Of a stretch of DNA of 64,000 bases, positions 1-6,621 are shown one piece after another. The notes under the pieces were generated by a model. The model saw nothing but the letters and a program-made list of their open reading frames with translations. It was not told the origin of the DNA and did not search any database. Each line of letters starts with the position of its first letter. Positions within the stretch are counted from its first letter, which is position 1. This DNA is from Pseudomonadota bacterium (GTDB lineage: Bacteria > Pseudomonadota > Gammaproteobacteria > UBA5335), in assembly GCA_002862435.1 (NCBI GenBank), contig PKDC01000004.1:1-64000 (forward strand), in the 5' to 3' direction. The position numbers and the translations under genes are program-made.

Positions 1-216
1 ATTCGCCCCAGCGGAGAGGTGGTGCTGACGCGCGTCGAAGCATCCGACGGTGATGACCCGGTGCTTGGTCAGTTCCTCGGCTTCCTGGCCGCCGACATCA
101 CTCGCCATCCCGAGCGGCTGCAATCTGTGGATGCCGGCCTCGTCCAACGGCTCCGGTCGCTGGTCGGCGACGCCGATGTCGATCTCGATGCCGCCCTGTC
201 AACAGACGATGAATGA
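1..216 (+). CDS. prlF: PrlF family antitoxin, 3' part
   Basis: The last 71 codons of the antitoxin of a PrlF-YhaV type II module; the N-terminal AbrB-like DNA-binding part lies left of the window. The visible part starts inside the swapped-hairpin segment (RPSGEVVLTR) and runs through the conserved DPVLGQFLGFL and HPERL stretches that precede an acidic tail ending in DDE. The frame is open from base 1, so the internal GTG and ATG codons are not starts. The stop overlaps the YhaV start as ATGA, so toxin translation is coupled to the antitoxin. The family protein neutralises YhaV and represses its own promoter. Confidence 0.85.
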   Translation: MRPSGEVVLTRVEASDGDDPVLGQFLGFLAADITRHPERLQSVDAGLVQRLRSLVGDADVDLDAALSTDDE

Positions 217-719
217 GTACAGGGAAGCCCGAGCCCTTGGTCATTCACGGCTGGACGGTCTTCGCCCATCCACTGTTCCTCGCACAGATTGAAGCGTTGA
301 CGCAGCAAGTCGAGACCCTTAGGCAAAAAGACCCAGTCGGTTATGTGAAGAAGAACGCCAGTAAGCGACTGGCCGCGATCATCAAGCTGGCATTTGATGT
401 CATCCCGCAAGACCCGACGCGACCGGAGTACCGCCAGGGCGGGACGCTCGGCCATGATCACAAGCACTGGTTTCGGGCCAAGTTCTTCCAGCAGTACCAC
501 CTATTCTTCCGCTACCACGCTCCGAGCAAGGTGATCGTCTACGCCTGGGTGAATGACGAAGACACCAAACGCGCCTTTGAGCGCAGCGACGACGCCGACC
601 GGGTGTTCCGTAAGATGCTGGAAAACGGGCATCCGCCTGATGACTGGGATCAGCTCCTGGCTGAGGCGCAGAAAGAATCGCAGCGAATACAAGCATTGGC
701 TGCGGCAGCACAGTCGTAG
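213..719 (+). CDS. yhaV: YhaV family ribonuclease toxin
   Basis: A 168-residue toxin of the PrlF-YhaV type II module. YhaV proteins are RelE-like ribonucleases that cut mRNA and slow growth when free of PrlF. The length is normal for the family. Conserved blocks are visible: the N-terminal IHGWTVFAHPLF, the central RLAAIIKLAFDVIPQDP, and the RAKFFQQYHLFFRYH block with the following YAWVNDEDTKRAFE. The start is the ATG overlapping the antitoxin stop. The frame is intact, so the pair could be active. The next sequence, 21 bases on, is a broken minus-strand gene. Confidence 0.88.
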   Translation: MSTGKPEPLVIHGWTVFAHPLFLAQIEALTQQVETLRQKDPVGYVKKNASKRLAAIIKLAFDVIPQDPTRPEYRQGGTLGHDHKHWFRAKFFQQYHLFFRYHAPSKVIVYAWVNDEDTKRAFERSDDADRVFRKMLENGHPPDDWDQLLAEAQKESQRIQALAAAAQS

Positions 720-740
720 GGTGCAGCACCACCTATCCCG

Positions 741-1122
741 TCAATGCAGGTCGTACCAGACTCCACGTCCACTGCCGTGCTGATCAAGCGTGCCGCGCTC
801 GAACCAGTACTCGGAAATGCTGTTTGAGCGTGTTGCGGCTGGCCCCGGTCAGCTTGATGGCCTCGCCGATGGTGACGCGACCATGCTCACGGGTGGACTC
901 GACGATGGCGTAGTCGGCAGCGGCAGCGAGATCGCACAGCGGGAAGGCCTGCACCACTCGACAGTCAACGAATTGCTGCGTCTGACGCTGCTGGAGCCTG
1001 CCATCATCCAGACCATTCTGGCCGGGCAACAGCCCCGGTGCATGAGCCTGCTGTGGTTCCAGCAGAACCCGCTGCCAACCGACTGGGTTTTGGTCAACGG
1101 GAGGTGTTGGCGCCTGACCGGG
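741..1122 (-). pseudogene. Broken gene ending in a winged-helix domain (Fic-associated type?)
   Basis: On the minus strand the frame from 1122 to about 804 reads a stretch ending in EHGRVTIGEAIKLTGASRN followed by TLKQHFRVLV, a typical winged-helix module. It then hits an early stop at 784. One frame over, the reading continues from about 800 as ERGTLDQHGSGRGVWYDLH and stops at 741-743. That is exactly the RGRGxWY ending expected after the helix-turn-helix, so a single-base insertion near 801-806 has split the gene. No ATG start is visible; only a TTG at 1029 lies in frame. Similar domains end Fic-type and helicase-like proteins; the exact parent is not known to me. Confidence 0.5.
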
Positions 1123-1356
1123 TTACGAGCCCTCGATCACCCGTGCCACGTCATCGTGGCATCCGGCGCACTTGCCCACCAGCAGCAAGTCGCCGCCCTT
1201 GATAGCGCCGCTGAAGTTGATGATCGTTGTTTCATGACGGCACTGCCCGCACCAGACGTTGGACAGCAGCCGCTGGCGGATATCGGCAGGGATCGACTCC
1301 CAGCGCTGGCGCGCCGGTGGGGTGAAGTTGGGAATGATTCAACGCCCATGGCTCAT
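1123..1356 (-). pseudogene. Small CxxC...CxxC protein with an in-frame stop near its start
   Basis: This frame encodes a compact protein with two metal-binding pairs, WCGQCRHE and CAGCHDDVARVIE, separated by a conserved-looking segment (INFSGAIKGGDLLLVGK), and it ends at TAA 1123-1125. It resembles a short conserved hypothetical zinc-ribbon protein. An ATG at 1354-1356 overlaps the yafQ stop (ATGA), as if coupled, but codon 6 of that frame is TGA (1339-1341). Either the gene is dead, or it starts at a non-standard codon after 1338, or the second ATG at 1349 is used with a frameshift. I favour a recent inactivation. Function unknown. Confidence 0.5.
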
Positions 1357-1676
1357 TCTTCGAACAGTTCGGAGTGCGTACCCGCACGCACGAAGATGAT
1401 GGTGTTGCCCTCCAGCCGGTAGATCAGCAAGAAGTCTCCGCCGATGTGACATTCGCGGTGGTCGGCCCAATCACCCTTCAGCGGGTGATCAAGCCATTCA
1501 GGCCCCAGCGGGGCATCATTGCCGATAAGCAACAGCATCGCCTGTTTCAGCCGCTTCAGGTCGTAGCGGCCTGAGCGCGAGAGGCGTTCCCAATCTTTGA
1601 GGAAGGTCTTGGTGTAATCGCACGCCTTGGGAGGTTTGGCCCGCTTACTGCTGGCGGGCTTTTTCGAGGTCATCAA
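1353..1676 (-). CDS. yafQ: YafQ family mRNA interferase toxin
   Basis: A 107-residue RelE-superfamily toxin, partner of the DinJ-like antitoxin just upstream. The core shows the YafQ pattern: TKTFLKDWERLSRSGRYD, then a long helix, LGPEWLDHPLKGDWADHRECHI and DFLLIYRLEGNTIIFVRAG, ending THSELF. The aligned histidines (DHPLKG, DHRECHIGG, THSELF) match the positions used for RNA cleavage in this family. The first about 17 residues are lysine-rich and overlap the antitoxin 3' end by about 30 nt; the start could be 1676 or 1673. The frame is intact. Confidence 0.85.
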   Translation of the reverse strand: MMTSKKPASSKRAKPPKACDYTKTFLKDWERLSRSGRYDLKRLKQAMLLLIGNDAPLGPEWLDHPLKGDWADHRECHIGGDFLLIYRLEGNTIIFVRAGTHSELFEE

Positions 1677-1923
1677 TCAGGGCGTCAGCAGAGTCAAAAC
1701 GGGCGGCGCGCGCCTTGGTCATTGCGCGGGCTTCTTCCATCGCCGTGCGGGTCTGGGCGTTGGGCACCTTCAACTCCAGCGGGAAAGCCTGGTCGCTCAC
1801 CACGCGCTTGAGCAGGATGCGCACAGCATCTGACACAGACAGTCCCATGGCTGCCAGTGCCTCGGTGGCTTGCGTCTTGATTTCGTCGTCCACCCGGACG
1901 TGCAACATCGTGGAATGGGCCAT
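1645..1923 (-). CDS. dinJ: DinJ/RelB-type antitoxin
   Basis: A 92-residue antitoxin, first gene of the dinJ-yafQ pair. The N-terminus (MLHVRVDDEIKTQATEALAA) is the ribbon-helix-helix DNA-binding motif of RelB/DinJ proteins, followed by GLSVSDAVRILLKRV; the C-terminal half would wrap the toxin. I take the ATG at 1923 because an AGGATC ribosome site lies just upstream and the RHH motif starts there. A longer in-frame start at 1974 would run through the promoter. The protein is expected to repress the promoter at 1946-1974. Confidence 0.87.
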   Translation of the reverse strand: MAHSTMLHVRVDDEIKTQATEALAAMGLSVSDAVRILLKRVVSDQAFPLELKVPNAQTRTAMEEARAMTKARAARFDSADALIDDLEKARQQ

Positions 1924-1940
1924 GATCAGATCCTCAGTTT

Positions 1941-1974
1941 TCGCAATTATGTATCTCGGTTGCGATACGGTCAA
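1941..1974 (-). promoter_or_regulatory. Promoter and likely operator of dinJ-yafQ
   Basis: Reading the minus strand, TTGACC (1969-1974) and CATAAT (1946-1951) are separated by exactly 17 bases, a near-consensus sigma-70 promoter. Two inverted repeats lie in it: GTATC/GATAC (1951-1955 and 1964-1968) and TCGCAA/TTGCGA (1941-1946 and 1960-1965). An RHH antitoxin bound there would cover the spacer and the -10 box, which fits autoregulation. The start site would fall about 15-20 bases before the dinJ ribosome site. Confidence 0.6.
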
Positions 1975-2077
1975 GCTGTCACTGGGTGATGCTCTGGTGG
2001 CGTTCGATGCGTGACCGGCGGCCTTGGTTGACGATGAGCCGACTCATTTATGTTATTGATTTATTAAACGAAAACCC

Positions 2078-2305
2078 GCGGCAGAACGCCTATATCAAGC
2101 GTTACAACCGGACTGCGCGTTACGACTGGCTGGGGCAATACCTGTTCGATGCCATCGAGGAGGTCCCGGAGTTCGCGACCTGCTGGCTCTGGACATACAA
2201 TCACGAGCGCCGAACATGACCCTGGGAGACGTCACCCCCAAACAGAAGTTGGCACTTGCCGCCTAGCCTCTACTTCTGGCGACAGTCGAAAATAGGGGAA
2301 TTACC
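2078..2305 (+). mobile_element. IS3-family transposase remnant with right end
   Basis: From 2078 the plus strand encodes only the end of an IS3-type OrfB integrase: QNAYIKRYNRTARYDWL, then WLWTYNHER. A small deletion shifts frame near 2212-2219, after which NMTLGDVTPKQKLALAA follows and stops at 2264-2266. The 39 bases after the stop end in AAAATAGGGGAATTACC, which looks like the terminal inverted repeat of this IS group, so the right end is near 2305. The left part, including the DDE catalytic core and OrfA, is gone. The remnant is dead. Confidence 0.7.
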
Positions 2306-2804
2306 AACCGACAGGCTGGCCGCGAATCGGCGGACGCCAGGGATGGAGTCCGCAACAACATCCGCATCCAGAAGACCGGCGAGCAAGACGTCCTGCAGAT
2401 AAGCGACGGCATGCTGACGCTGTCCGTCCCGATCCAGATAAAACGCCGCAGCGGCCGTAAGCTGGTCACCTTGCCAAACGGCGAAACCGCGCCGGTCAGA
2501 CCGTGGGACGTAGCACCGACCTCCATCCAACTGGCGCTGGCCAGGGGCCATCGCTGGCTGGCGATGCTGGAATCAGGAGAGGCGAAGTCCTTGTAAGGAG
2601 ATCGCCACGCGGGAAGGAATCGACAACAGCTACGTTAGCCGGATGGTCAACCTGACCACGCTGGCTCCCGACATCGTGGCGGCCATCCTGGACGTCGCAT
2701 TGCCGAACCACATCACGCTGTTTGATCTGGCGGTTGATCCGCCAGCGCTGTGGGATGAGCAGCGGGAAAGAATCTGGGTCACTACGCGTAGCGTGTCCCG
2801 CTAA
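2306..2804 (+). pseudogene. Truncated, frameshifted gene resembling a recombinase-associated HTH protein
   Basis: Directly after the IS right end an open frame encodes DGVRNNIRIQKTGEQDVL, IQIKRRSGRKLVTLPNGE and ARGHRWLAMLESGEAKSL, then a stop at 2594-2596. An extra T at 2594 explains the stop: in the next frame the protein goes on as KEIATREGIDNSYVSRMVNL and TTLAPDIVAAIL, ending at TAA 2802-2804. The REGIDNSYVSRMV part is helix-turn-helix-like. I recall this family beside serine recombinases on mobile elements, but have not checked it. The 5' end was cut by the IS, so the gene is broken twice. Confidence 0.55.
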
Positions 2805-2841
2805 TTGCAGCGGTTTACAGAACCGATCCATTCAGCATGGA

Positions 2842-3693
2842 TTAAGGTGTGATCATTGGTTGTGGCGGGTCTTCTTGGAGACTCATATACTCCAGCCGCC
2901 ATTGCTTCAGCATCTCTCTTTGAGCCACGGTAATGGCACTGTCCGAAATTGGGTCGCAGTACATGAGGCAGATGCTTTTCCATCCAGAATCTTGAGTATT
3001 AAATGCTGCATCGAATAGCTCTTCCAACTCCTCAGCTGCCTTGGCGGCTGCGTGTGCTGCAGTTGGCTCGTCTCGAAGGCTGTCATACAGCACCACAATC
3101 CCAAGCTGATAGGCGTCCTCTGGACCAGAGCGCTCAATTTCTTTGCCTTCATCAAGGTCAAAAAGCAACGCGCGGATGTGGTCGCTACCGGCTACCAAAA
3201 TACTTTCTATTCGCCTAAGAAAGGTTCGTTTTCCTGGAAGAATAGCCGCACGCAGGCGGTCCTCAAAAGCTTCCGGAAATGCGGCACGGTGGTAGCGGGA
3301 TGCAAGCCACCGCTGCAGAATCCCGATACCCTGCCCATCGAGCCACATGTCCCGATGGGGGGTCGTGGCGAAAAGCTCTGGCTTCGCGATTGACCGCTTG
3401 GTCGTTGCCATTAATTCAATCGCGATGGGGCCTTCTTCTGACTGATATTCGATATGAAGACGCCGGGCGGTCTTGCCATAAGAGTCTCCGCCAAGTCTAT
3501 CTATCCGCCTGCCTACTATGGCCTCGGCATCTGGTTCCTTGTCGACCGAAGCGGTCAGGTCGCAATCGTGAGAAACCACTACAGCGAAGTACTGATCATC
3601 GCTCTCTGGTGCCAGTAGATCGAGCGCCTTTGCTGCTTCATGGGCTATGACATCGCCTTGGCGCCATGAGAACTGCCGATCGGTGTCTGCCAT
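2842..3693 (-). CDS. Conserved hypothetical protein with SHDCD motif, third gene of a sporadic operon
   Basis: A 283-residue soluble protein with no signal peptide or membrane segment. Near the N-terminus it has FAVVVSHDCDL followed by KEPDAEAIVGRRID. A similar S(H/Q)xCD...EP signature occurs in scattered uncharacterised proteins, and I know no function for it. The middle is arginine-rich (FLRRIESILVAGSDHIRALL) and the C-terminus helical (AAKAAEELEELFDAAF). A start at 3708 would overlap the upstream stop as ATGA; I prefer 3693, which has AGGAA seven bases before it. It is the last gene of the operon with the XRE-type and TIGR04255-like genes; base composition is less GC-rich than the core genes. 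Confidence 0.6.
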   Translation of the reverse strand: MADTDRQFSWRQGDVIAHEAAKALDLLAPESDDQYFAVVVSHDCDLTASVDKEPDAEAIVGRRIDRLGGDSYGKTARRLHIEYQSEEGPIAIELMATTKRSIAKPELFATTPHRDMWLDGQGIGILQRWLASRYHRAAFPEAFEDRLRAAILPGKRTFLRRIESILVAGSDHIRALLFDLDEGKEIERSGPEDAYQLGIVVLYDSLRDEPTAAHAAAKAAEELEELFDAAFNTQDSGWKSICLMYCDPISDSAITVAQREMLKQWRLEYMSLQEDPPQPMITP

Positions 3694-3704
3694 ACACTGG
3701 TTCC

Positions 3705-4373
3705 TCATGCATCTTCATTGAGGTGAGGGGTGCCAAATTCTGTGGCAGAAACGGAGGGCGCAGATCGCCCCGCAAGTCGCGCAGCGAGGCGCTGGCGCTG
3801 CTGTGACTCGCGCACCAAGGTGGAAGTGAGCGTTCTTGCCAACTCAACTACATTCCCGTTTTCTCTGACAGCTTCCAAAATTGACGGACCGCCAGCGACC
3901 TTTCTGCGAAAAACCTGAGGAGTTACGTCTATCCCAGCTTCAAGAAATGTGTCAGTCGCTTGCGCCAACGCGGAGAGACTCTGAGCGTTTCGCGGCGAAA
4001 GAGCGCCACCCTTAATCCACTCATGAACAGCTTGTCGCGATACGCCAAACATCCTGGAAAGTTCGGAAACTGAGATCTTTGTGACAGCACGTATGTGCGC
4101 AATATCTCGTGCAGTGTTAATGATTGCATCTGTCGGGCTCTCGCTTTGCCCTTTAATTTCGATCTTATTGATATCCCAATTTGCTGTGGCCGCGCTAGCG
4201 TGCAAATAGTTCGGCGACAACAATCCAAATGTGCCGGCTACGCAATAGGTCAGGATGCGCCCACGAAGATTGTTCTGCCGCACGGTGTCGACAAGAAGAT
4301 CATTTTCTTTCGTAAACGCGGCAGTTCGGATGGTGGGTCTCGCCGGTCCATCGATCTGATAGGCTGCGTACAT
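3705..4373 (-). CDS. XRE-type helix-turn-helix protein, second gene of the sporadic operon
   Basis: A 222-residue protein with a helix-turn-helix in its centre (residues about 99-141: VSELSRMFGVSRQAVHEWIK followed by ALSPRNAQSLSALA). The roughly 95-residue N-terminal half is not recognised, and the C-terminal part has a GGPSILEAVRENG stretch. The start at 4373 is chosen because AGGGGG lies six bases before it; GTG 4406 or ATG 4379 are alternatives. It sits between the TIGR04255-like and SHDCD genes with almost no spacing, so it probably regulates its own operon through the repeats at 5203-5240. That role is inferred. Confidence 0.65.
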   Translation of the reverse strand: MYAAYQIDGPARPTIRTAAFTKENDLLVDTVRQNNLRGRILTYCVAGTFGLLSPNYLHASAATANWDINKIEIKGQSESPTDAIINTARDIAHIRAVTKISVSELSRMFGVSRQAVHEWIKGGALSPRNAQSLSALAQATDTFLEAGIDVTPQVFRRKVAGGPSILEAVRENGNVVELARTLTSTLVRESQQRQRLAARLAGRSAPSVSATEFGTPHLNEDA

Positions 4374-4393
4374 GTTCATCCCCCTTGATTTTT

Positions 4394-5191
4394 TTAGCTC
4401 TTCCACGCAGAGACCGCGACCGGTGTAATAGTTGCGTCAAATGCGATTCCAACGCCTTCACGTAACACCTGCAGCTGAGATTTTATGAGATCCAGATCGA
4501 AAGGGTGCCGGCCTTCGATTGAAGCATCGATATCAACGATGGCATGAACACCATTGATCTCACGGAATCGATCGGCAAGCTTCACGCCAATGGGTTGAAG
4601 ATCCATTGGGAATCCAAGCGGCCCAGATTGGATGATCGTTCGTGCGAGAACGGCGCACTTGGCTGTTTGGATATGTGTTTCGGCAAACGAGTGAGAGACC
4701 GTGACTTCTTCCGGCAAGCGGTTGCTCAGCCCGAGCACACCAGGCGCCAAGTAGTCAGCAAGCCCTGTCTCACCACCAGGAGGAACGACTGCATCGAGGT
4801 ACCGTAGCCCAATCCGTTCGGAGTGGGCCAACGTGACGCATTCGTGAACGATGGCCAACCCCCGCATGAATTCGTCAGCAAGGGCTTCAAACGTTTCGTA
4901 CTCTGTCGTGTGAAACGATAGGGCGTTCTGTTCGACGATGAATCCTCTAGTGCCGTCAGTACTAAAAAACATCAGCCGCTCGACTTGTTCAACTACGGGG
5001 GGCTGTGGGGCGTCGCCCAGTTGAGGCACAAGCGTAAAAGCCATGGAGACACCCTTATTAAAGTCGGGGTAGCCCGCTTTACGCATACGATCCTGGATGT
5101 CGGGAGCGTAGGAGCCGAGCCGAAGGACAGGGTTGTGCCGGACTTGGGCAATGGTGAAGTACACCGGTGCGTTCTTCATTTTTTCACCCAT
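4394..5191 (-). CDS. TIGR04255-like family protein, first gene of the sporadic operon
   Basis: A 265-residue protein that I assign to the sporadically distributed TIGR04255 family by its opening NAPVYFTIAQVRHNPVL, the GYPDFNKG element and ERLMFFSTDGTRGFIVEQNA, followed by RIGLRYLDAVVPP and a C-terminal FDLDLIKSQLQVLREG. The biochemical role of the family is unknown. The ATG at 5191 has GGAGAG just upstream; the longer frame to 5338 would run through the promoter. No signal peptide or transmembrane helix is visible. First gene of a tight three-gene operon; the patchy distribution and the position beside toxin-antitoxin genes suggest a conflict or defence role, which is inference only. Confidence 0.7.
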   Translation of the reverse strand: MGEKMKNAPVYFTIAQVRHNPVLRLGSYAPDIQDRMRKAGYPDFNKGVSMAFTLVPQLGDAPQPPVVEQVERLMFFSTDGTRGFIVEQNALSFHTTEYETFEALADEFMRGLAIVHECVTLAHSERIGLRYLDAVVPPGGETGLADYLAPGVLGLSNRLPEEVTVSHSFAETHIQTAKCAVLARTIIQSGPLGFPMDLQPIGVKLADRFREINGVHAIVDIDASIEGRHPFDLDLIKSQLQVLREGVGIAFDATITPVAVSAWKS

Positions 5192-5202
5192 GGCGCTCTC
5201 CA

Positions 5203-5249
5203 ATTGACAGATGGATTGACACTTTACAGTACAATTGACACCCTGTGAA
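5203..5249 (-). promoter_or_regulatory. Promoter and repeat-type operator of the three-gene operon
   Basis: On the minus strand TTCACA (5244-5249) and TAAAGT (5221-5226) are 17 bases apart, a plausible sigma-70 promoter. The plus-strand heptamer ATTGACA occurs three times, at 5203-5209, 5215-5221 and 5234-5240: one copy in the spacer, one touching the -10 box and one in the leader. Three identical heptamers in 38 bases are unlikely by chance and look like sites for a repressor, most simply the XRE-type protein encoded in the same operon. Confidence 0.5.
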
Positions 5250-5625
5250 GCGGTAGGTTCACTAGAAAGACACTGCTGTACGCGCTGATACAGATGGGTC
5301 ATCAGAGTGAAGCTGTTTCCTCCGGCAGCCAATGCCACAATCTAACCGCTTGATTCATCCGCGCGCAACTTGTTGATCTGTAATGGTCGGTCTCGCGGCC
5401 CTTGCGGACTTCGGGCCAGTTCAAGGGAGCGAGATCGGAGCGAGGAATGGCCAGGAGAGAGTGGAATATGGCCGGAACGGCCAATTCGGGTGGCTGGCGA
5501 AGTCGGCAGGAATCCGCACGAGTACGCAGGGACTGGCGCGAGCGGGCAAAACGAGGGCCGCTGGAGCGGCGCCGAACGTCGCGCGGCGGCCCGGAGGGTG
5601 AGCGCCATGGATGGCGTCAAATAAA
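5250..5625. other. No recognisable gene between the operon promoter and ssrA
   Basis: About 376 bases without a protein I can support. From about 5395 to 5600 the plus strand is strongly purine-rich and CpG-poor by the standards of this genome; open frames run through it on both strands but none has a ribosome site or familiar motifs. It may hold the junction between the island and the chromosome or remnants of an integrase gene, but no integrase motif is readable. Confidence 0.4.
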
Positions 5626-5654
5626 AAGCCCCAACCGAGAACGGTTGGGGCTTT
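5626..5654 (-). terminator. Rho-independent terminator of ssrA
   Basis: Just past the ssrA 3' end the minus strand has the stem AAAGCCCCAACC, a six-base loop and GGTTGGGGCTTT, running on into a short T-rich stretch. The 12-bp stem is perfect. It ends the tmRNA transcript and separates it from the accessory operon that reads in the same direction. Confidence 0.85.
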
Positions 5655-5659
5655 GGTGA

Positions 5660-6022
5660 TGGTGGAGGCGGCGGGAATCGAACCCGCGTCCGCAAGCCCT
5701 CTGCCGTTGGCTCTACATGCTTGTCCCAGTCTATTGTTTTAACCGGCTGCTACCCGACGGGCAGGGAAAACAGACGGCGATCCCGGCTGGTTTTAGCGGT
5801 TCGACCCCGGGCAGGTGAGACCGCGATTCTGTGAGAGATGACGCCTGGAGCCCGAGCGCACAGACACGGCCCCGGTCAGACGGCACCCTACCGGTGTTTA
5901 GGCGGCGAGTGCGTAGTTGTCGTCGTTGGCAACTATTTTTTTTGCAGTGTGATTAACGAGGGTCACTGCACCTCGGCATGCACCTCGGGTTTCGCGACCC
6001 ACGTCGAAACCAGGTCGCCCCC
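5660..6022 (-). ncRNA. ssrA: tmRNA (transfer-messenger RNA)
   Basis: A 363-nt tmRNA read on the minus strand. It begins GGGGGCGACCTGGTTTCGAC and ends in a tRNA-like T-arm (GGTTCGAxxCC type) with CGCCTCCACCA; the 5' GGGGGCG pairs with the 3' CGCCTCC to form the acceptor stem. The message part has the conserved UAGUU before the resume codon GCC (5928-5930) and encodes the tag ANDDNYALAA, stopping at UAA 5898-5900. tmRNA rescues stalled ribosomes with SmpB, whose gene is 46 bases upstream on the same strand. Its 3' end is a frequent integration target, and the accessory region starts right there. Confidence 0.95.
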
Positions 6023-6068
6023 TTGTGTTGTCAGGTCAGAACCAGTGTACCTGAGGCGAAGTTCCCTG

Positions 6069-6551
6069 TCAGCGTGCGTGTTTCATCAGGCGGCCCTTTT
6101 CGCGCGCCCAGTCGCGATCACGCTCGTTGGCGCGCTTATCGTGGGCCTGTTTGCCCTTGGCCAGCCCGAGTTCCACCTTGCAGCGCCCTTCCTTCCAGTA
6201 CATCGACAGGGCGAGGATGGTATAGCCCTTGCGTTCCACCGTGCCGATCAGGCCGTCGAGTTCGTGGCGGTGCAGCAGCAGCTTGCGCGTGCGCTGGGCT
6301 TCGGGGACGAAATGCGTGGACACCGTAGACAGGGGGTTGATCAATGTCCCCAGCAGCCAGGCTTCGTTGTTGCGGATGATGACGTAGCTGTCCACCAGTT
6401 GCACCCGGCCGGAGCGCAGGCTTTTCGCCTCCCAGCCCTCCAGGACGATGCCGGCTTCAAAGCGTTCTTCGATGAAGAAGTCGTGTCGGGCTTTTTTATT
6501 GACGGCGATGGTGGAACCCGTACCATGGCCGCTTGAGGGGTGTTTGGACAT
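6069..6551 (-). CDS. smpB: SsrA-binding protein SmpB
   Basis: A 160-residue SmpB, the normal length. It binds the tRNA-like part of tmRNA and sits in the decoding centre of stalled ribosomes. Family blocks are clear: NKKARHDFFIEERFEAGIVL, GWEAKSLRSGRVQL, the HEL and RKGYTILALSMYW stretches, and the basic tail KGKQAHDKRANERDRDWARE that enters the mRNA channel. The ATG at 6551 starts the usual MSKHPSS leader; an upstream in-frame ATG at 6572 is less likely. It lies directly before ssrA in the same direction. The ratA gene that often flanks smpB is not here. Confidence 0.95.
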   Translation of the reverse strand: MSKHPSSGHGTGSTIAVNKKARHDFFIEERFEAGIVLEGWEAKSLRSGRVQLVDSYVIIRNNEAWLLGTLINPLSTVSTHFVPEAQRTRKLLLHRHELDGLIGTVERKGYTILALSMYWKEGRCKVELGLAKGKQAHDKRANERDRDWAREKGRLMKHAR

Positions 6552-6621
6552 TTGCGGCCGATTATAGAGCAAGCCCGCATTGCACGCAGAACGGCCGGAA
6601 GCTTGAAGACGGGAACTGGCG

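Larger units (their letters stand above)
1..5659. mobile_element. Candidate genomic island at the ssrA 3' end (right part)
   Basis: The stretch left of the ssrA 3' end is unlike the rest of the window. It has two toxin-antitoxin modules, at least three broken genes, a transposase remnant and one sporadic three-gene operon, while everything right of ssrA is mostly intact core genes. The 3' end of ssrA is a known target of tyrosine integrases. No integrase gene and no second copy of the ssrA 3' end is visible here, so the far edge and the integrase would have to lie outside the window. This is an inference from content and position. Confidence 0.45.

Noticed and set aside
5192..5338. N-terminal extension of the TIGR04255-like gene
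   Set aside because: The extension would be translated from the promoter and repeat region, lacks family sequence, and a good ribosome site precedes 5191.
5660..5700. Second copy of the ssrA 3' end as an island boundary inside the window
   Set aside because: No matching repeat was found between 1 and 5600 by eye; it may lie outside the window.
5898..5945. Longer tmRNA tag starting at GCA 5943-5945
   Set aside because: The conserved UAGUU before GCC (5928-5930) places the resume codon there, giving the ten-residue tag ANDDNYALAA.
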